64,000 nucleotides of DNA from Ceratorhiza oryzae-sativae (taxonomy: Eukaryota > Basidiomycota > Agaricomycetes > Cantharellales > Ceratobasidiaceae): the NCBI GenBank assembly GCA_030998015.1, contig JARWMV010000004.1, forward strand, positions 310,001 to 374,000, in the 5' to 3' direction. Of this stretch, positions 1 through 12,724 are shown in pieces. Position numbers and translations under genes: made by a program. The notes under the pieces are model-generated. The model made no database searches. It was not told the DNA's origin and was given only the letters and a program-made list of their open reading frames with translations. How positions within the stretch are numbered: position 1 is the first letter of the stretch; each line of letters opens with the position of its first letter.

Positions 1-125
1 AGGTTGGGCTGAGTGATGTTAACCCAACAACCCTACCTCTACTGGCTGGTACTCAGCTTGAATGCTATATGGGGCCTCCTATTGATTTTCCCTACTCTTG
101 GTGTATTGGTGGCTTGTTATACACT

Positions 126-334
126 GGCTCACATAAGTCTTGCCTCACTTGACAAGAAATACTTGTATAGTGTGTTCTTCATGAGCCAGCAAAGATATCA
201 ATTAGCTGTAGTAATGAAAAGTGTAGAATATGATCCTGAGCACCTACATACAAAAAACTGGATTTGTGCAATGAGAGTACAAAAGGTGGCATGCAGTCTG
301 TTTGTCCATGTGTGAGGCAAGACTTATGTGGGCC
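126..334. repeat. Small inverted-repeat unit
   Basis: The 23-bp segment at 126-148 is repeated in inverted orientation at 312-334 with one mismatch, enclosing about 160 bp. It lies directly beside the large palindrome starting at 337. It could be a very small MITE or a by-product of the event that made the palindrome. No coding content is convincing in 1-336. Confidence 0.5.
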
Positions 335-336
335 AC

Positions 337-1792
337 ATACACTGGGCAACAAATCAAATGGGACATGTGACCATCTGACAAAGAATCAACTGTAAAAGAT
401 GAAGGATAGACAATATCAGACACATGTGTTAATAGAATATACAGCTATATGCCATGTGATTTCCCTGGAAAATTTTCAGGACAACAGCTTGACTCTATGG
501 CAAGATAATGTTTGGAGAAATTTTTGGCTGTCCCATTTGATTTGACAATTCATACCTGGATGCCCATGCTGGGTAAAAACAGGCTAGCCTGCTCATTTCC
601 TGGTCAATTTATCTAAAACAAAATATGGCAGGCATCTTTTGAACACCATAAGAGTATGTTTTCAGAGTTTCAGCAAGTTGGGATACACTAATAGAAAGTT
701 ATAGGCTGTTCAAGATGCTAGGTTTGCATGCTCTCCCACCCCTTGTTTCACACTGATTTAGGCAGTTCATCTAATACAAATGACATTAAGACATTCAATG
801 ATCATTTATAAGCTCTAAATGCATGAATTAAACCAGCTAAGAGGCACATACAGGAGTGGAATTAGCTGGGATACATTTCCACACATACACCCCAATGGAA
901 TAAACCAGTCATGCTGAGGGCAGGAGTTCAGCTGGAAGTCTAAAAGCTACATGGATCATAGTACCCCTGGGAGGGAATCTTTGATCTAAGTTTCAAGGGG
1001 ACAGGGCAAAGACAAGGAAAGTTACAGACCATGCAGTGCAAATTGTCTCCAATCCCATAGTAAATCTGATCAAAAAGTCCAATTTTTGTACTGCATGGTC
1101 TGTAACTTTCCTTGTCTTTGCCCTGTCCCCTTGAAACTTAGATCAAAGATTCCCTCCCAGGGGTACTATAATCGATGTAGCTTTTAGACTTCCAGCTGAA
1201 CTCCTGCCCTCAGCATGACTGGTTTATTCCATTGGGGTGTATGCATGGAAATGTATCCCAGCTACTTCCACTCCTGTATGTGCCTCTTAGCTGGTTTCAT
1301 TCATGCATTTAGAGCTTATAAATGATCATTGAATGTCTTAATGTCATTTGTATTAGATGAACTGCCTAAATTAGTGTGAAACAAGGGGTGGGAGAGCATG
1401 CAAACCTAGCATCTTGAACAGCCTATAACTTTCTATTAGTGCATCCCAACTTGCTGAAACTCTGAAAACATACTCTTATGGTGTTCAAAAGATGCCTGCC
1501 ATATTTTGTTTTAGATAAATTGACCAGGAAATGAGCAGGCTAGCCTGTTTTTACCCAGCATGAGCATCCAGGTATGAATTGTCAAATCAAATGGGACAGC
1601 CAAAAATTTCTCCAAACATTATCTTGCCATAGAGTCAAGCTGTTGTCCTGAAAATTTTCCAGGGAAATCACATGGCATATAGCTATATATTCTATTAACA
1701 CATGTGTCTGATATTGTCTATCCTTCATCTTTTACAGTTGATTCTTTGTCAGATGGTCACATGTCCCATTTGATTTGTTGCCCAGTGTATAT
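337..1792. repeat. 1.46-kb near-perfect palindrome
   Basis: The left arm (337-1045) and right arm (1080-1792) are reverse complements over about 710 bp with few mismatches and short indels. They are separated by a 34-bp spacer (1046-1079). The outer edge of the right arm runs straight into an internal position of an LTR-A, so the first ~510 bp of that LTR are missing. The arms match nothing else in the window and have no long open frame. A transcript crossing it would fold into a ~700-bp hairpin. It could be a foldback element, an inverted duplication at a break, or an assembly artefact. Confidence 0.85.
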
Positions 1793-2584
1793 ACTATGAT
1801 AATATGATCTACAAGCCAATAGCAGGTCTCAGATGCATCAGTGCCTTTGATCCACACCCTGTCTTTACTCTCTTATCCTATACTGGGCTAGGGTGTACCC
1901 CAAGTATAGCAGTACCCTCTTTTGATGATCACACTGGCATGCATGTATCTATTTGGCTCTGGAATGCCCTCCTAAGTGTATAAAAGGACCTCCTCTGAGG
2001 CCCTTCCAAACCACCTCCCTCCTACTCTTACTCAACCCAGACTGGTTATTGGTTTCTTTTCTCTTTCTATTTCTCTTGTCTGTGTGTGATTTCTTATATA
2101 ACTAGTACTGAGGAATAAAGTACCATATTAGTTATATACTGTCTGATTCATTGTATCTTATATACAGAGTTATATAAGGATACAATATTGCCTGATTGAG
2201 TGTGACATTAAGTACCAGCTATTAGAGGAAATCCAAGTACCTGTAGCTGAGGAAGTATATGCATTAGGCAGCCCACCATCTATCCTATAAGCTATCACTT
2301 AAGTCTAGTATTAAGATTAGTATCAGTTAGTCCAAGCAACTAGGGCTGAATTACATTTACAATATCTAAGGGAACCTGACCATAGTAGTCTTGCTCTTTA
2401 TACCTAAAAATTAGTCAGTTTACACTGTGAAAGATTAAGACTACCTTGAGTGTTACTTGATTGCATTGCAACTACTTTGAGCCATCTTACTCTAGTCTAA
2501 GAAGTATTGAGTACAATTAGAGTATACTAACATATCTACATTCACTTAAGCTCTAGATAATCAAGTGTACCCTAACCTGCAACA
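1787..2584 (+). mobile_element. 5' LTR-A, 5'-truncated
   Basis: This matches the last ~800 bp of the complete 3' LTR (16346-17137), including the TATA region, the AATAAA-type signal and the terminal CAACA. The first ~510 bp are replaced by the palindrome. It shows several CpG-to-TpG/CpA differences from the 3' copy. Confidence 0.9.
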
Positions 2585-2605
2585 TTGGTGAAGCAACCCA
2601 GGTGC
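2585..2605 (+). promoter_or_regulatory. Candidate tRNA-type primer binding site
   Basis: The sequence TTGGTGAAGCAACCCAGG follows the LTR terminus directly and starts with TGG, as expected for a site pairing with the CCA end of a tRNA. I could not assign the tRNA. Unlike families B and C, no complementary 12-nt stretch was found in LTR-A downstream of its TATA box. Confidence 0.45.
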
Positions 2606-2974
2606 TTTCATCAAGTAACTATCAACTAACATTGCCATTTTGGGTCAATCTATTGCCCAAAATGGAATTTCTCAATTTTGACCACTCTGTATAGAAATAC
2701 TTTTCTTACCACAGAATACAACAACTTATCTTGGGCTCTTGAGATAGATCCTGTCTGGATTCAAGCCCCAAACCCTACAATTACTGTTTTAGGTTATAGT
2801 AGTATTGGTGGTCCACCCCCACATATTACTCTGACATTTACCTTCAACATCTTCCTGATCAACCACAACCAATAAAAGTTCAACACACATTTATTAGGTC
2901 TTTCTGGTCACCCCATACCAGCTACTGGGATACAGTTTATGAAGCCATTTATCAATTTGTAACTGAAACATATT
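2606..2974 (+). other. Untranslated leader of element A
   Basis: About 370 bp lie between the PBS and the first Gag-like frame. A 65-codon frame at 2678-2875 has no recognisable features and I do not call it a gene. Nothing else is evident here. Confidence 0.5.
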
Positions 2975-3895
2975 TTGAAAATTATTCCTAAGTACAAATT
3001 CATCTTGAATTGGAGAAGAACTGTTATGGCCAGTACTTCAAATATGTCTGTGCATGTCCCTGGAAGTTTTTGGGACAGTACACACCACCCATTACCACTT
3101 GAAGATCCTTATACATCAGATTCCATGGTAGGAAGTGATGCAGGAGGTAGGCATGTACAATCAGACTATAGTTATCATTACCAAGATACTGTAGATTATG
3201 AACAATATTTGCCCATCCCTCCTAATGGATCTAGTTCATATATTGCTATTACTCCTAGAGAGCAAAGGCATCTGACTTACCAACCTGCTGCTACTAGGAT
3301 GACAAACCTGACAAGGATGCATCCTGAGATAGCAGAGAGGAGAAGGTTAGTTAGAGCTGTGGGTAGGAAGATATATGAACGTCCTCACCCCCATGTAATG
3401 CACATTAAATATCCATCTATTGGGTGTAGAGAATTCTTTAAGGATCTCTTACAAGAACTGGATTATTTATGTACATTCAGGCCAAAATGGACTTGGTCTG
3501 CATCTGGAGAACCTGTCATGTTCATTGACTTGAACAGGCATAGGAGTTTTAGGACCAAGCTCTCTGCTTTTAAGTCCCAACTGCTCCCTGTCAGGATCAG
3601 ACATCCTATACCTCACCCAGATGTTCCTGCATTCCCTGAAACTAGGAAGCATTTTGCTTTCAATAAGAAACAGCATGAAGTTGCTTGTGTATTATTTAGG
3701 GATGAAGTTGAGCACTTCTTGGCCTACCTCTTTATTGAACACCAAGCTATGCAAGACCTTGGTAAAGGGAAGCAAAGGGAGCTCAATGAAATAATGTGGG
3801 AAAATTCTGAGAGCAGATCCAAGACTCCAGAATATGCTCCAGCCCTCATCCTAAGCACACTATTGACTCAATTAGATCTCCTACTGGTTGTCTAG
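2975..3895 (+). pseudogene. Gag N-terminal segment, element A
   Basis: This is a 306-codon open frame, with in-frame ATGs including one at 3026. It has a Ser/Pro/His-rich start and a more structured C-terminal half rich in basic and aromatic residues. It ends at a TAG just where readable coding continues in the next frame into the following Gag segment. A small indel near 3850 therefore probably splits one long polyprotein. Alternatively it is a separate upstream ORF, which some long fungal gypsy elements have. No catalytic motif is visible, and I assign it to Gag only by position and continuity. Confidence 0.55.
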
Positions 3896-3936
3896 AATTC
3901 AAACCTCTAGAAGTTCAGGAGGATCCAGATGAGCCA

Positions 3937-5314
3937 GTGAGTGGTGGAGAGGAGCTAGTTCAACTAGAAGAGCAGGAAGTGGAAGATATCACAAGGATAG
4001 CAGATGATTCTGCTGAGGATACTACCATGACTGCAATTCAACCTTCTGGATTTGCATCTACTTCAGCTATGGCTCAAGGAAGAAGCTTTATTGGTCCTGT
4101 AACTAGCTCTCCAGCTAGACCAGAAGCTTTAGGTGCAATTACTCCTATAAGGACTCCAAGTGAGAAGAGACTACAAGCTCTATTTACTCCAGAATCAGTT
4201 TCTCAAATAGAAGCTACTCACATTCTGGGAGTTAGAGGTTGTTCTACTTACCTGGAGAGTTATCTAGGAACTTCATTTACTCCTGTAGATAAAGACTATC
4301 CTAGACACATAGGAGTAGGTCCTAGGCAATCAGGAAGAGTGCTAGAACCTCTATTACCTCCTGCTCAAGTGACTGAAGCTGGTCCTTCAGCTTTACCCAC
4401 TATTGGAGAAGTAAATGAGGATGATACTGATCAAGACCAGGACTCTCCCTTGGTAAATAAACCTGCTAGACCTCGTCAATCTTTTGACAATGCTATAAGG
4501 AAGGAACCTTTTAGGGGTCGACTTAGCAAAGGTCATGCAGTCACTATTGAGGAAGAGTTTCCTCCTCAGGAACAGTATACTGGAAGACCAGCATCTCCTT
4601 ACCCACCTAGGGAGCCAATAACCCCTTCTAGGCCAGTAAGGGATGACTCTGGGACTGTCCCTCAAGGAGCTGTTCCCCTTATTGTTACTACTAGTGAAGA
4701 AGACTCTTCTGAGGAAGAAGCTAGGAGACCTAGGCATAGGAGTTCTAATAGAACTTCAGATGCTGAAGCAGGTAGGCCTACAGAAGATCATAGGGCTGAA
4801 GGTTTTAGAGAGCCTACTGGACCTTCTGTAACTATGACTGGAGATCCTTCAAAGATGCCAGTTTATAGTCCTGAAGGGAATACCTTATTAGGTTTCCAGC
4901 CATTAGTACCTCAGTCACATTTACCTGCTGATGCTAGCATACATATGCCACAAGCCTCTAGACCTACTGAAGCTGAAACATTTAGAACTCAGAGGTTTGA
5001 TCCTTATCAACCCTTTGTGATAAATCTAGGACCAGGGTTCTCTGGTCTGGCTTCTACTCCACCTAGGAGGCCACCAGGACCTCCTCCCACTGGACCTCCT
5101 GCCTCTAGTGGTAGGAATTTCTCAGGAGGAAGTGCAGGTCCACCCAATCCTCCAGGAGGAGGACAAGGGCCACCTAACCCTCCAGTAGGTCAAAGTTACC
5201 CCCAGCAAGGAGGAGGACATATTCCTCATGTCCCTCCTATTCCACCTATTCCTCCCAATACTCCTAGGCCACAAGGACTACCAGGACCACCAGGACCACC
5301 TGGACCTCCAGGAC
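3937..5314 (+). pseudogene. Gag middle segment with collagen-like tract, element A
   Basis: A long frame, readable from about 3850, rich in Glu, Pro, Ser and Thr with acidic runs. It becomes Pro/Gly-rich from about 5060 and ends in a collagen-like [10 protein letters not shown] tract. MITE-1 is inserted inside this tract at 5315, duplicating TCCAGGAC. Removing 1448 bp (MITE plus one TSD copy) brings this frame into register with the next segment, so Gag was continuous before the insertion. The low-complexity Pro/Gly region probably forms a flexible or multimerising part of the particle protein, which is inference. As it stands, translation runs into the MITE and stops at 5365-5367. Confidence 0.75.
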
Positions 5315-6754
5315 TAGAGGTGCTGTGCCAGGCTCCTGCAGCCAGAACTTGCCAGAATTCTGGCTAAAATTCCAGCAAATTCCGGCGTGCCAGTTGCCAG
5401 TGCAGGTGCCAGAATAGCCTCAAGGGTGCCAGAGTCCTAGGCGGAGTCCTGCAGTACTGGCATACCTGCATACCTGCATACCTGAATACTGGCACATTGT
5501 CACCTGTACACGACCACCACGGATTGCATATATTAAGCACTCATAAAATGCGCAAAATTCAGCGGATCAAATTTTACTTTACTTGATTACAAACGGTTAA
5601 GAAATGAGCAGTATCGGCGCAGAATCGTCTAAGAAAAATATTCAGGGGGATGCGCAGATGTTCAAGCTCGCTATCCTGAGCTCTAATTGGGGCGATATAC
5701 ATACCAATCGACTCGTCTCACTGAGAGGAATCGAATGCACATATTTTCATAATAAACGAACGCTTTTATCGAAAGTTATCAGCGATATAAAGGGGGAAAC
5801 CCTGAACAGCGCCACAAGCGCTAGTGAAACCAGCCGTGCAAACCTCGCTCCCTTGCGCGGAGTCGATGCGCATTATCATAAGGACTCTATATACCAAAAA
5901 CCAGCCTGATTGAAGGTGTTTTAGCTGGTGAAACTGGGGGAACAGCGCCCCTGATGCTGAAAACCCCCTGAAATGCGCCATGGACACCCACACAGTGCTA
6001 TTCTGGCTTTCTTAGTATCACAGACAGATTCAGGGATGCTTATTGCCCTATCTCAGGTACCTGAAACATCTGGAACAAGCTTATAACATAAATTTCCGAC
6101 CATGTGCAGTGATTCTGCTGGGTTGACAGTGAGGTTGCCTGCACACACCCCGGTTCATAGTTATCCAGTCAATGTATTTACTAGATATAATGTCAGTAGG
6201 GGTTTTTCAAGCTCAGGAGAAAGGCTAGCTGGTCGGATAAGCTTCAAACAGCTTTCTTTGTGGTGAAATAGCATGTGTGCATTTCCCAGAATATTTCCTG
6301 AGCATCAATTTGGAGCGAACTATGCGTTATCGAATTTTTTGCGCGGAGCAAATGACATATCTGTGATCTCCTGATTTTTGCGCATTTAATGAGCTACTTT
6401 GCGAGAGATTGTGGTGAGGTTTATGGCCCTGGAAATGTTGGCCACAAAGACCTGAACAAAAGAACTGTGTAAAATTTGCCAGAATGAATTTCGTATGAAA
6501 CGTGCTCTATATCATTGGAATGCTCTCTCTTCTGCACATCTAATGAGCTATTACACAACTTGATGTGGTGAGTTCTGACCATAGCCAGTTGCAGGAGTCC
6601 CGGGATTCTGGCATGCTCCTGCACCTGCCAGAATTCTGGCACGGACTCCAGCAACTGGCGAGCCAGTGCCAGTGCCAGTGCCAGAATGGCCAAAAAGTGC
6701 AGGAGTCCTGCTGCAGGTGCCGGAGTCCTGCAAAATTCTGGCACAGCTTCTCTA
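5315..6754 (+). mobile_element. hAT-type MITE-1, copy 1
   Basis: This 1440-bp non-autonomous element has terminal inverted repeats TAGAGGTGCTGTGCC and GGCACAGCTTCTCTA, flanked by the 8-bp duplication TCCAGGAC (5307-5314 and 6755-6762). An 8-bp TSD with TAGAG-type ends is the hAT signature (family knowledge). The subterminal regions carry many TGCCAG/CTGGCA motifs, a typical layout for transposase binding. No transposase is encoded. The interior is CpG-rich compared with the surrounding retroelement, suggesting recent arrival. Two further copies, almost identical, lie at 21123-22565 and 38470-39909 in the opposite orientation. Confidence 0.92.
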
Positions 6755-7979
6755 TCCAGGACCACCTGGACCTCCAGGACCCCCTGGAAATCCTCCTAAT
6801 GGTCCTTATCCATGGATTCAAGGCCCTCCAGGACGTCCAGGAGACCAAGGTCCCCCTGGAAGGGATGGCAGGGATGGAAGAGATGGTCCACAAGGTCCAC
6901 CAGGTCCACCAGGCCCAGAAGGCCCTAGAGGAGCTGGAGGAAATGGTAACAATAATAACCAAAATAATCAACCTCATCTAGACATGAAACTCAAGCCTGA
7001 AGTGATACCAGAATATGATGGTGATCCAGATGAACTATATGAATGGATAGACCAAATCAGTTGTTATATAGCCATGGGTTTAAATGAGAACAACAGACTC
7101 ACCCTGACTATCCCATTCAGGTTTACTGGAGATGCTAAACAATGGTGGTATCAGTTCAATGAGGAACAAAGGCTTAGAATGTCTACAGATTGGAATCAGA
7201 TGAGAGCTCACTTAATTAGTTTCTTTTGGACTCCTACTTGGATTACCAAGGCTAGGAACAAAGCTTTGGCAGCCAGGTTCAAGGATTCAGGCAACAATAA
7301 AGAAACTCCAGTTCAGTATGCACTTTGCAAAAAGAAACTGCTTGACATGGTTGAAGATTGGGATGACCTCACTATCATTGCTGAAGTGGCTAGGTCAGCT
7401 CCTACACAATGGAGAACTATAGTCAACCATGAGGATATTGCAGACTGGTCCACCTATGTGACTAGAATTAAGGAACAAGAAGACTTATTGCAAGATTGGC
7501 CTTGCCATATGAACAACCAAGCTACCTATGACACAGTCAAGGAAGTGATCAAAGCTTTGAAGGCTGAAAAGCATCAGAAAAAGCATGGTCACAAAGCTAG
7601 TGCTCATGCAGTAAATTCTTCTAACTCTAAGTTCAAGTCAAAGCAGCCTGATAAATTCAAAGGCTATAAGAGGCCCTTCCCTCCAGACAATTCTAATGTT
7701 TCCAAACATAAGAAAGGGACTCCTAAAGCTAGAGGAATGAGAGGCTGTATCCATTGTGGAAGTCTTATGCACTATGACAAGGAGTGCAAGCATAATAAAT
7801 CTAATGCTAACAATGTCCAAGTTTATTTTGCTGAAACTATTGAAGCTGAACAAACTCCTTATGCTGAATATGAAGCTGCCTGCAATGATTCTGATCCTGA
7901 ATCATCTGAAGCTGAGCCATCTGAAGACCAAGAGGAAGAATCTGATTCTTCTAGCTCTTCTTCTGACTCGGATTTTTAA
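6755..7979 (+). pseudogene. Gag C-terminal segment: collagen tract, capsid, zinc knuckle
   Basis: This continues the collagen-like tract ([10 protein letters not shown], then [19 protein letters not shown] to about 6940). A retrotransposon Gag/capsid-like domain spans about 6985-7500, with WWYQF and a Trp-rich helical pattern. A basic linker follows, then a CX2CX4HX4C zinc knuckle ([14 protein letters not shown], about 7747-7788) and an acidic Ser/Glu tail. The zinc knuckle binds genomic RNA in this family. The frame ends at TAA 7977-7979, 38 bp before the pol frame, which lies in another register. It is intact apart from the upstream MITE. Confidence 0.85.
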
Positions 7980-8017
7980 TTAATTCCCAGCCTTCTGAAT
8001 CTAACGAGACAGAGGAC

Positions 8018-11000
8018 TTGGGAGTAAATGCAGATGACCAGGATATACAGGCAGTACACAATTATAATGCATTAGCAAATCAAACAATGGCTACCAAATC
8101 ATTTTCTATTCAATTATCTACTAGGAATGAGCCTATTGACCTTAAATCAATCCCTGAGGATAAAACTATTACTCTTAAAAAGGTGATGGAACGTCCTTCA
8201 GGAACTCATTTCTTGGGAACTAGACCTACAGTAGCTATGGCTAGGGTAGGGAATGAAGAAGGCTTAACAGAAATTACTGTTGACTCAGGCTCTGATATTA
8301 CCCTGATTAGCTATAATTTTCTGACTAGCTTAAAACAACCTCCTAAAGAGAAATCTGGCCAAAAGATAAATCTTATTCAAGTGACTGGTAAAACTAGTAT
8401 TACAGGATATGTAGTATTAGACTTAACCTTCCCTACTAAGGATGGACCTGTAAAGATGCAGGTAGAAGCCTATGTAGTGAAAGGAATGAAAGTACCTTTC
8501 ATACTGGGTAATGACTTTTCTAACCAATATAGAATCTCTTTAGATCGTCTTTCCTCTCCTAGCAGAATACTCTTTGGCAACTCTGGTAGGTCTGCTGAAG
8601 TCATTGAATTAGAAACTGAACCAAGATTGGATGAAGCTGGAAATGTATTTCAAGTTTACACTAGACCAGACTTCAAGACAAACCTAGAGAGAAGAGCCTT
8701 TCACAGGAAAAAATCTTCTAAGAAGAAAGCCTTAAAGAAAGGGCCTGAAGGTGCTACCCCAGTTAAATTAGCTAAGGATGTATTTTTAAAGGCTGAATTC
8801 ATTACACAAGTGCCTATTCTAGTTGAATTCCAGGAAGGACAGCAAGAAGGTTTTATTGAAGGTAGTCTAGAAAGTAATAATGGAACTCTGGATGTCCATG
8901 GAACTACAGACAGCATCATCACTCCTGATACTAAGACTATTCAGATGACCAACTTTTCTCAGAGGCCAGTGCATTTACCCAAAGGACATGTCATAGGATA
9001 TATGCATGACCCCAAGATTGCATTGGATAAAGAAAAGGATTTGCCTGAAGGACTTAGGAAAGCAGGAGAAGCCAAGGCACATCTAATAAATACTCTTATG
9101 AAGGAAGTCAAAGTACCTTCTCCTACTGCTGAAGAGATTGAACTCTCAAAGCAGCCAGGAGGCCCTAAAACTGCTGAACTGCCTGACCCAGAGCCAGTCC
9201 CTAGGGAAAGACTCTTGGCAGAAGTACATTGGGGAGACAATTTGACTCCAGATCAGAAGAAAAGCTTGCAAAAGGTGGTGAAAAAGAACTTTGAAGCTTT
9301 TGGATTAGATGGCAGACTTGGTAATTACCCAGCCAGGGTAGAGATTAATCTCAGACCAGGTACAAAGGAAATTGCTTTAACTCCTTACAGGCCAAGTGAA
9401 GAAGCTAAGGCTGCTATAGACAAGCAAATAGATGATTGGTTGCGCTTAGGTGTAATTGAAGAATCTAAGAGCCCTTGGGGCTTCCCAGTGCTTGTAGTAT
9501 GGCGGAATAATAAGCCTCACTTGTGCATTGATTACAGGAAGCTTAATGCAGTAGCTATACCAGATGAATACCCTCTACCTAGGCAACAAGACATCCTTCA
9601 TTCACTTGAAGGAGCCCAATATCTCAGTACTCTAGATGCTCTAGCAGGCTTTACCCAACTCCAAATAAAGGATGAGGATAGGCCTAAGACAGCATTTAGA
9701 TGCCACAGAGGACACTTTCAATTCAGAAGAATGCCCTTTGGATGGAGAAATGGACCTCCAGTATTCCAAAGGGTTATGACTGATGTTTTGGCCCCATTCT
9801 TGTGGATATTTGCTCTAGTATATATAGATGACATTGTGATATACAGCAAGTCATTTGAAGACCACTGTGAGCATTTGGACAAAGTATTAAAGGCCATTGC
9901 AGACTCTGGATTGACTCTTTCTCCTGGTAAATGCCACCTTGGGTATCAGTCTTTACTCCTTTTAGGACAAAAGGTGTCCAGACTTGGCATGTCTACCCAT
10001 AAGGAGAAAGTGGAAGGCATTCTACAATTAGAAGAACCTAAGGATATACCTACATTACAAACATTCTTAGGAATGATGACCTACCTTTCAAGTTATACTC
10101 CATATTATACTTGGATAGTAGCTCCATTATTTAATCTCTTAAAGAAGAATGTCAAGTGGAAATGGGATAAATTGGAATCCCATGCTTTCAAACTAGCTAA
10201 GCTAGTCCTAGCCAATGCACCAGTCCTCTCTTACCCAATACCAGGGATGCCCTATAGGCTTTATACTGATGCATGTGACTTTGGAATAGCTGCTATTTTA
10301 CAGCAAATTCAAACCATGAAACTTAAGGACCTGAAAGGAACTAGAGTTTATGATCAATGTAAGAAAGCTCACCAAGAAGGGTTACCTGTCCCCAGGTTTA
10401 TTACACCTGACTCCAAAGGAAAGGTCATCCTGACTGGGGGGGCTGATGGTACTGAAACTTTTGACTATGAAGATACTTGGAATGAAGACTTTGAAGAAAC
10501 TGAAGTACACATAGAGCGAGTCATTGCCTACTGGTCAAGACTCTCAAATCAGCTGAGACAAGGTACTCAGCCACTGAAGAGAAGCTCTAGGTGTAAGAGA
10601 TGGTCTAGTGAAATTCCACATGTATCTTGAAGGTGCTAAAGTTGTAGTAGTGTCAGATCATGCTGCCCTTAAATGGAGTAAGACTTACCAAACTGTGAAC
10701 AGAAGACTATCTGGTTATGGCATAGTAATAGCTGCCTTTCCAGACCTTAATAGTTCATAGAGCAGGCAAAGTCCATACTAATGTTGACCCAATCTCTAGA
10801 TTAAGAAGAAGGATCCCTAGACAAGATGGACCTTTAGCAGACTTATCAACCCCTCTTACTTTTAACAATGACACTGAAGATGCCTTGAAGAATCTGTACC
10901 AAGAAATAGGTGTAGACTTTGAGAAGGATTTGCTAGTCCAATCGACTATGCATGCTTTAGCCAATGAAGAAAAGCCTTCCAAAGGTTTTAGGACAAGGTT

Positions 11001-12606
11001 TAAGGTAAGAAACAAAGTATATAAAGCTAATGTCTCTCTTGCTACATCAGGTTTGAATGAGCTACACATCAGTATTAATGAATCTGAAGTTAATCGCTTT
11101 TATGAAGCATACACTAATGATCCCCATTTTGCTGATGTACTCAAGAAGCTGCAAGGTGAGTATGATCATCTAAATCCACCCTACAAACAATACAGGATTG
11201 GAGAAAATGGTCTTATTTACTTTTGCAGAGATGACAATTACAAGCTGTGTGTCCCTAAAGACTTACAGAAGGAAGTAGTAGCTGAAATACATGACTCTCT
11301 TCAAGAAGGAGCTCATGCTGGCTACCATAGGACCTACAACAAAGTAGCTTCTACCTACTACTGGCCTAAGATGGTACAAGTCATTAAGGAATATGTGCGC
11401 ACTTGTGATATTTGTCAAAAGGCTAAGCCTAAAAGACATGGACAAAGAGGTTTTCTTCAATCTATTCCAATTCCTAGTCAGCCTTTTGAAGTAGTAACCA
11501 TGGATTTTATAATGGATCTTCCTCCTAGCAATGGATTTAATGCCATACTAACTATAGTTGATAAATTGACTAAGTATGCACACTTTATCCCTTGCAATAC
11601 TTCTATCAATGAGGAAGAGACTGCCAAACTATTCCATGCGCATATATGGACCAAGTATGGTCTTCCAAGACAGGTTATTACTGACAGAGACTCTAGATGG
11701 ACAGGAGCCTTTTGGGAACACTTAACCTCTTTGGTTGGCATTCAGAGATGCTTACTACAGCTTATCACCCACAAGCTGATGGACAGAGTGAGATTATGAA
11801 CCAAACCTTAGAGATTGCCTTAAGAGCTTTTGTCTTTCCTTCAATGGACAATTGGAGTGACCTCCTAAATGATTTTAGCTTTGCTTACAACACCATGGAG
11901 CATACATCTACAGGATTTACACCTTCTTATCTTCTTTTAGGATTTGAACCACTTCGACCCTCAGATTTACTTACTTCTACTGGTAAAGCTTTAGCCAGAC
12001 CCTCTGTAGAAGATCCTAAAGCTGTGAACTTCAATGAGATGATGAAAGCTATTCGCTCTCAAGCTCAGGATGCCTTGAAATTGGCTCAGGTTCACATGGA
12101 GGATCAATACAACAAGAACCATAGTTATCTTGATCTACAGGAAGGAGATTTGGTCATGCTGAATCCACATTCCCTGAACCTGCTGAGAAATCAGAAGGGA
12201 AAAGGAAGGAAACTCCAGATGAAGTATGATGGTCCCTTTGAAGTTTTAGAGAAGCTTTCAGATGTAACTTATCGCATCAAGATTCCAGCCAGCTACAAGA
12301 TTCACCCTGTGATTAATATAGCTCATCTGGAACCTTATCATAGAGATAAAGATGGTACAGACTGTCCCAAGAAACATCTGAATAGATCTGACTTTGACAA
12401 GGAACCTGAATGGGAAGTGGAAGAGATTCTGGATGAAAAGATGATCAAGAAAGGACAGAGAAAACAGCGTTGATATCTTACAAGATTTCTGGGTTATCCA
12501 CCTGAATGGGATGAATGGTTATCCAGGCAGCAGTTGACAAACGCTCCCAGGATACTCAAGGAATGGGAACTTAAGCAACGCCTCAAGACATCTAAGAAGT
12601 CCTAAC
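8018..12606 (+). pseudogene. Pol polyprotein, element A (PR-RT-RH-IN-chromodomain)
   Basis: The aspartic protease has DSGSD at about 8282. The reverse transcriptase spans about 9400-10130 with the catalytic box YIDD (9821-9832). RNase H starts near 10262 (YTDACD). Integrase follows, with a zinc-binding N-terminus (CDICQ, about 11405), catalytic Asp residues in MDFIMD and ITDRDS, and a Glu in DGQSE near 11790. A GPF-type module follows, then a chromodomain (EWEVEEILDE near 12409 to APRILKEWE near 12575). The frame is broken by indels around 10545-10580, 10740-10760 and 11740-11760 and by a TGA at 12471-12473 inside the chromodomain. The YIDD box is intact. The chromodomain normally targets integration to marked chromatin (family knowledge). 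Confidence 0.92.
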
Positions 12607-12681
12607 CCTTTCCTGAAAATCATTCCAAGAACAACATGTGATTTCTCTGTTGTTTGTTTACTGACAAAATCATTTTGTAGA

Positions 12682-12688
12682 TATAAAT
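12682..12688 (+). promoter_or_regulatory. TATA-like box before accessory ORF a
   Basis: TATAAAT lies 37 bp upstream of the ATG of the small membrane ORF and just after the end of pol. This suggests internal transcription of the accessory block, which is inference. Confidence 0.4.
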
Positions 12689-12724
12689 TGGCTAGCATTT
12701 ACCACTGGAAACACCACACCAACC

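Noticed and set aside
13..315. 100-codon frame at the window start with hydrophobic residues
   Set aside because: It has no recognisable domain and overlaps the small inverted-repeat unit at 126-334, so it is most likely a chance frame.
2585..2605. Self-priming PBS in element A
   Set aside because: LTR-A has CAACCCAG downstream of its TATA box, but in direct and not complementary orientation to the PBS, so the B/C-type mechanism is not supported.
5604..5909. Reading frame shared by all MITE-1 copies (also minus strand near 22055-22276 and 39399-39620)
   Set aside because: The copies are nearly identical in DNA, so a shared frame is expected. In copy 1 it has a different end, and no domain is visible.
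6540..6977. Overlapping minus- and plus-strand frames at the MITE-1/Gag junction
   Set aside because: They are produced by low-complexity TGCCAG and Gly-Pro repeats and cross the MITE boundary, so they cannot be real genes.
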